This document shows, piece after piece, positions 60,655 through 64,000 of a stretch of 64,000 bases of DNA; positions within the stretch are counted from its first letter, which is position 1, and each line of letters opens with the position of its first letter. The notes under the pieces were generated by a model, which was given only the letters and a program-made list of their open reading frames with translations, was not told where the DNA came from and did no database searches. The stretch is taken from the NCBI RefSeq assembly GCF_013423485.1, contig NZ_JABFFR010000021.1:124001-188000 (forward strand). The letters run 5' to 3'. The stretch comes from Azospirillum oleiclasticum (lineage in GTDB: Bacteria; Pseudomonadota; Alphaproteobacteria; Azospirillales; Azospirillaceae). The translations under genes and the position numbers were made by a program.

Positions 60655-61483
60655 CCGCTGGCGCCGGGGTGGCGGGCGTCGACGCTGCCGGAGCTGCGGT
60701 TTCCGGTGCCGCGGCTCCCGGCGCCGGGTCGGCCGCCGGCGCTGTCGTCGCGGCCGGGGCGGGGCTGGCCGCGGGCGGCTCCGGCAACGGGGTCACGGTC
60801 GGGGCCGCGGCGGCGGGCGCCGGATTGCCCGCGTTCTCCGACCGCAGGGAGAGCGGTGCCTGCACCGCCGGTGCGGCACCGGCGTCCTTCGCCGCCTCCC
60901 CCGCCGATGGATTGGCCGGCGGTGGGGTTGTCGCGGCGGGCGCATCCTTGGCCGGGGCATCCTTGGGTGGCGTCCCCGACGCCGGGGGGGCGGATTTGCC
61001 CGGCTCCTCAACGGCGACCGAGTAGTCGGGTACGATGCGCGCCTGGTTGCCGGTGATCACCAGCACCTTCTGGCCGATGGCGATGGGCTTCTCCTCCCGC
61101 TGGGTCAGCGAGAGCAGGTCACCGTTCGGCTTGCGCACGATGTATTCCCAGCCCGTGGTGTCGCCGGTCACCCGCTCGATGGTGGTGCCGAGGATGGTGC
61201 CGACCGCCGTGCCCCCCACCGCGCCCAGCGCCGAATTGAAGCCCCCCGGCCCCACCTGAGCGCCGAGGATGCCGCCCGCCGCCCCGCCGGTGACCGCGCC
61301 CACGGTGCCGCTGGCGCTGATCACCACCTGCCGGAAGCCGACGACGACCGCCGGCTCGACCTTGTTGGCCTGCTGGACGGCGTTGCTGGCGTAGGAGTCG
61401 GGGGAGTAGGTGGAGGACGAGGTGCAGCCCGCAAGGCCGATCAGGACGGCGGCGGACAGGCCGATCGCGATGGAGCGTGACAA
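60605..61483 (-). CDS. SlyB-like lipoprotein with Pro/Ala-rich tail
   Basis: 292 residues. Signal and lipobox IGLAGC, then a glycine-zipper region (GAVTGGAAGGILGAQVG, GTAVGTILG) and a SlyB-type domain with GWEYIVRKPNGDLLSLTQ. The last about 130 residues are an Ala/Pro/Thr-rich extension not usual for SlyB, possibly spanning to the cell wall. No ATG in frame near the start; TTG with AAGGGA 7 nt upstream chosen. Its end overlaps the convergent M20 gene by 50 nt. Confidence 0.8.
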   Translation of the reverse strand: MSRSIAIGLSAAVLIGLAGCTSSSTYSPDSYASNAVQQANKVEPAVVVGFRQVVISASGTVGAVTGGAAGGILGAQVGPGGFNSALGAVGGTAVGTILGTTIERVTGDTTGWEYIVRKPNGDLLSLTQREEKPIAIGQKVLVITGNQARIVPDYSVAVEEPGKSAPPASGTPPKDAPAKDAPAATTPPPANPSAGEAAKDAGAAPAVQAPLSLRSENAGNPAPAAAAPTVTPLPEPPAASPAPAATTAPAADPAPGAAAPETAAPAASTPATPAPAATKEAPAEPARPLLSL

Positions 61484-61630
61484 GGCGGAATCCCTTGGCC
61501 GATGCTTCAAACCGGTGTGATAGGGGATCGCGCCGCCGGAGTCACCCGGCGTTTTCCGCAATCCGCCCCCGACCGGAACAGGCGTTGTTGCGATGCAACA
61601 TAATGCCGCGGTCGCGGCACCCGGCCGCGC

Positions 61631-63790
61631 CTACCGCCCCCGCGACCGGTCCACGGAATTGATCGCGGGGGTGGCGCGGAGCGCCGCGATGATGTTGGTC
61701 AGGTGCTTGGCGTCCTTCACGTCGATGTCGATCAGCAGCTCGAAGAAGTCCTGGTTGCGGCTGGTGATCTTCAGGTTCGTGATGTTGCCGCCGTTCTTGC
61801 CGATCACGGTGGACAGGGTGCCGAGCGACCCCGGTTCGTTGGCGACCACGAGGCTGATGCGGCCGACGTGATCCTCCGGCGTGTCGGGGCCGACATCCCA
61901 CGCCACGTCGATCCAACGCTCCGGCGATTCGTGGAAGCTCTCCAGCGTCTCGCAGTCGATGGTGTGGATGGTCACGCCCTTACCGGTGGTGACGATGCCG
62001 ACGATGCGGTCGCCAGGCAGCGGGTGGCAGCAGCGGGCGTAATGCACGGCCATGCCGGGGATCAGGCCGCGGATGGGCAGCGCCGATTCGCGGCCCTTCG
62101 GCTTCGGCCTGGTCTTGACGGTGACGGTGCCGTCCGCCTCCTTCGGCGTGGTCTGCGCCTTGTGGCCGGGGAAGACGGCGTGGAAGACCTCGCGCCCCGA
62201 ATGCAGGCCGGACCCGACGGCGGCCAGAAGATCGTCCGCCGACGGCTGTTGGAAGATCTTGATGACTCCGTCCAGCGCCTTGTCCGAGAACTCGTAGCCT
62301 TCCGCCTTGAACTGGCGCTGCAGTATGGCGCGGCCGAGCTCGATGTATTGCGAGCGCTGCTGGGTGCGCAGGAACTTGCGGATGCGCGCCCGCGCCTTGC
62401 CGGTGACGACGAAGCGCTCCCACCCCGGCACCGGCGACTGCGCTTTGGAGGTGATGACCTCCACCTGATCGCCGTTCTGGAGCTGGGTCCGCAGCGGCAG
62501 CATGCGGCCGTTGATCTTGGCGCCCACGCAATGGTCGCCGACCTCCGAATGGACGGCGTAGGCGAAATCCACCGGCGTCGCCCCGCGCGGCAGGGCGATC
62601 AGGTCGCCCTTGGGGGTGAAGCAGAAGACCTGGTCCTGGAACAGCTCCAGCTTGGTGTGCTCCAGGAACTCCTCGGGCTTCTGGGCGTGCTCCAGGATGT
62701 CCAGAAGCTCGCGCAGCCAGCGGTATTCGCGCCCCTTGGCGACCGCCTGCGGGTCCTGCTTGTAGGCCCAGTGGGCGGCGACGCCCAGCTCGGCGATCTC
62801 GTGCATGTCGCGGGTGCGGATCTGAACCTCGATCCGGTTGCGCTCCGGCCCGATCACACCGGTGTGCAGGCTCTTGTAGCCGTTGGGCTTGGGCGTCGAG
62901 ATGTAGTCCTTGAAGCGGCCGGGAACCACCGGATACTTCGCGTGGATCAGCCCCAGCGCCATGTAGCAGCTCGGCAGCGAGTCCACGATGATGCGGAACG
63001 CCATGATGTCCGAGAGCTGCTCGAAGCTGACGTTCTTCATTTGGAGCTTGCGCCAGATCGAATAGGCCGACTTCTCGCGCCCGGTCACCTGGGCGTCCGG
63101 CAGGCCCTCGGCCGCCAGCGTTTGCTTCAACTCGCCGATGATGCGCTGGATCTGGCTCTGCCCCTCGGTGCGCAGGCGGGCGAGCTGGGCCAGGATGCTG
63201 TCGCGGGCGTCGGGGTTGAGCTGGGCGAAGGCGAGATCCTCCAGCTCGTCCTTCACCTGATGCATGCCGATGCGCTCGGCCAGTGGCGCGTAGATCTCCA
63301 GCGTCTCCCGGGCGATGCGCTTGCGCTTGTCCGGGTTCTTCAGGTGGTGGAGCGTGCGCATGTTGTGGAGGCGGTCGGCGAGCTTGACCAGGAGGACGCG
63401 GATGTCCTCCGACATGGCCAGCACCAGCTTGCGGAAATTCTCCGCCTGCTTGGTCTGCTCGCTGTGCATCTCCAGGCGCGACAGCTTGGTCACGCCGTCC
63501 ACCAGCCGGGCGATGTCCTTGCCGAACAGCCGCTCGATGTCCTCCAGCGTCGCCACGGTGTCCTCGACCGTGTCGTGCAGCAGGGCGGTGGCGATGGTGC
63601 CGGCGTCCAGCTTGAGCTGGGTGAGGATGCCGGCGACCTCCAGCGGGTGCGAGAAGTAGGGGTCGCCGGAGGCGCGCGTCTGCGTGCCGTGCGCCTTCAT
63701 CGAGAAGACGTAGGCCTTGTTGAGCAGATCCTCGTCGGCCGACGGATCGTAGGCCCGGACCCGCTCCACCAGCTCATATTGCCGGATCAT
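61631..63790 (-). CDS. rsh: Bifunctional (p)ppGpp synthetase/hydrolase
   Basis: Long RSH enzyme of the stringent response. Hydrolase HD domain with LLHDTVEDT and VKLADRLHNMRTLHHL, synthetase region FRIIVDSLPSCYMALG-type block, TGS domain (LPRGATPVDFAYAVHSEVG) and C-terminal ACT domain. 719 aa. Both catalytic halves look complete. It follows rpoZ, the usual alphaproteobacterial order. Confidence 0.95.
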   Translation of the reverse strand: MIRQYELVERVRAYDPSADEDLLNKAYVFSMKAHGTQTRASGDPYFSHPLEVAGILTQLKLDAGTIATALLHDTVEDTVATLEDIERLFGKDIARLVDGVTKLSRLEMHSEQTKQAENFRKLVLAMSEDIRVLLVKLADRLHNMRTLHHLKNPDKRKRIARETLEIYAPLAERIGMHQVKDELEDLAFAQLNPDARDSILAQLARLRTEGQSQIQRIIGELKQTLAAEGLPDAQVTGREKSAYSIWRKLQMKNVSFEQLSDIMAFRIIVDSLPSCYMALGLIHAKYPVVPGRFKDYISTPKPNGYKSLHTGVIGPERNRIEVQIRTRDMHEIAELGVAAHWAYKQDPQAVAKGREYRWLRELLDILEHAQKPEEFLEHTKLELFQDQVFCFTPKGDLIALPRGATPVDFAYAVHSEVGDHCVGAKINGRMLPLRTQLQNGDQVEVITSKAQSPVPGWERFVVTGKARARIRKFLRTQQRSQYIELGRAILQRQFKAEGYEFSDKALDGVIKIFQQPSADDLLAAVGSGLHSGREVFHAVFPGHKAQTTPKEADGTVTVKTRPKPKGRESALPIRGLIPGMAVHYARCCHPLPGDRIVGIVTTGKGVTIHTIDCETLESFHESPERWIDVAWDVGPDTPEDHVGRISLVVANEPGSLGTLSTVIGKNGGNITNLKITSRNQDFFELLIDIDVKDAKHLTNIIAALRATPAINSVDRSRGR

Positions 63791-63922
63791 GCCGACCGGC
63801 CCCGCGCCCGTGGCGCCCGCTTCGGGGAAGGACCGCCGCGCGCCGCTCGGGGGCGCGAGGGGGATGGAAGGGACCGCGGCGCCCGCACCGGCGCCCCGTT
63901 CCCGGAAAACGACCGGCCGGGG

Positions 63923-64000
63923 TTAGAGATCGCCCTCGGCGTCGCGCCCGACCACGTCATCTTCGGTCATATCGAACGCCGCATCGGGGTCGCCCTCGAC
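63923..64000 (-). CDS. rpoZ: RNA polymerase omega subunit, C-terminal end only
   Basis: The last 25 codons and TAA are in the window (ending TEDDVVGRDAEGDL). The acidic tail and the position directly upstream of rsh match RpoZ of alphaproteobacteria. The start lies beyond the window. Confidence 0.7.
   Translation of the reverse strand, partial: VEGDPDAAFDMTEDDVVGRDAEGDL

Overview
This 64 kb window is a high-GC alphaproteobacterial chromosome segment, most likely from Azospirillum or a close relative. The reasons are the protein style of the housekeeping genes, a single long RSH (p)ppGpp enzyme directly after the end of rpoZ, a NifQ gene, an RpoH sigma factor, and many two-component and c-di-GMP proteins. 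No rRNA, CRISPR array or IS transposase was seen.

Layout. 1-9.2 kb: core genes glmS (cut by the window edge), glmU, gph, a Fur-family regulator, a Tat-exported beta-carbonic-anhydrase-like protein, rpe and a gamma-glutamyltransferase, with several very small genes. 9.3-10.5 kb: an AT-richer lipoprotein gene of unknown function. 10.9-21.4 kb: an integrative mobilizable element inserted in the 3' end of a tRNA-Glu(CTC) gene. Its parts can be read directly: a 17 bp direct repeat at each end, integrase arm-site repeats, a tyrosine integrase beside the tRNA, an HUH replication initiator, a MobA/MobL relaxase divergent from a small mobilization-type protein with an oriT-like region between them, two diverged copies of a structured repeat flanking a PAPS-reductase-like cargo gene, and a DUF6236-like cargo gene. 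The tRNA's own terminator now lies 10.5 kb away on the other side of the insertion.

21.4-43 kb: mostly core and metabolic genes: threonine aldolase, rluD, rpoH, nifQ, an NYN-domain protein, a divergent pair of RibD-C reductase and GTP cyclohydrolase II with a degenerate RibB-like N-terminus, yceI, redox enzymes (yqjG-like GHR, wrbA) beside a LysR regulator, an EamA exporter, a large Na+/H+ antiporter with a cyclic-nucleotide-binding domain, guaB, rlmE and a Ppx/GppA phosphatase.

43-55 kb: signalling-rich. A 1254-residue protein fuses an intact-looking ammonium transporter to PAS, GGDEF and EAL domains. It is preceded by a GG-N10-GC sigma-54 promoter and a near-consensus NtrC site, suggesting nitrogen-controlled c-di-GMP signalling. 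Then come kup, small membrane proteins, an AAA ATPase, and three LuxR-type regulators, one with a receiver that lacks the phosphoacceptor Asp.

55-64 kb: DUF2794, thioredoxin-like and GST-like proteins, a urate/ureide catabolism group (puuD divergent from allC, then an M20 hydrolase), a SlyB-like lipoprotein with a Pro/Ala-rich tail, the rsh gene, and the 3' end of rpoZ.

All calls come from reading translated sequence and motifs by eye; no database search was run.
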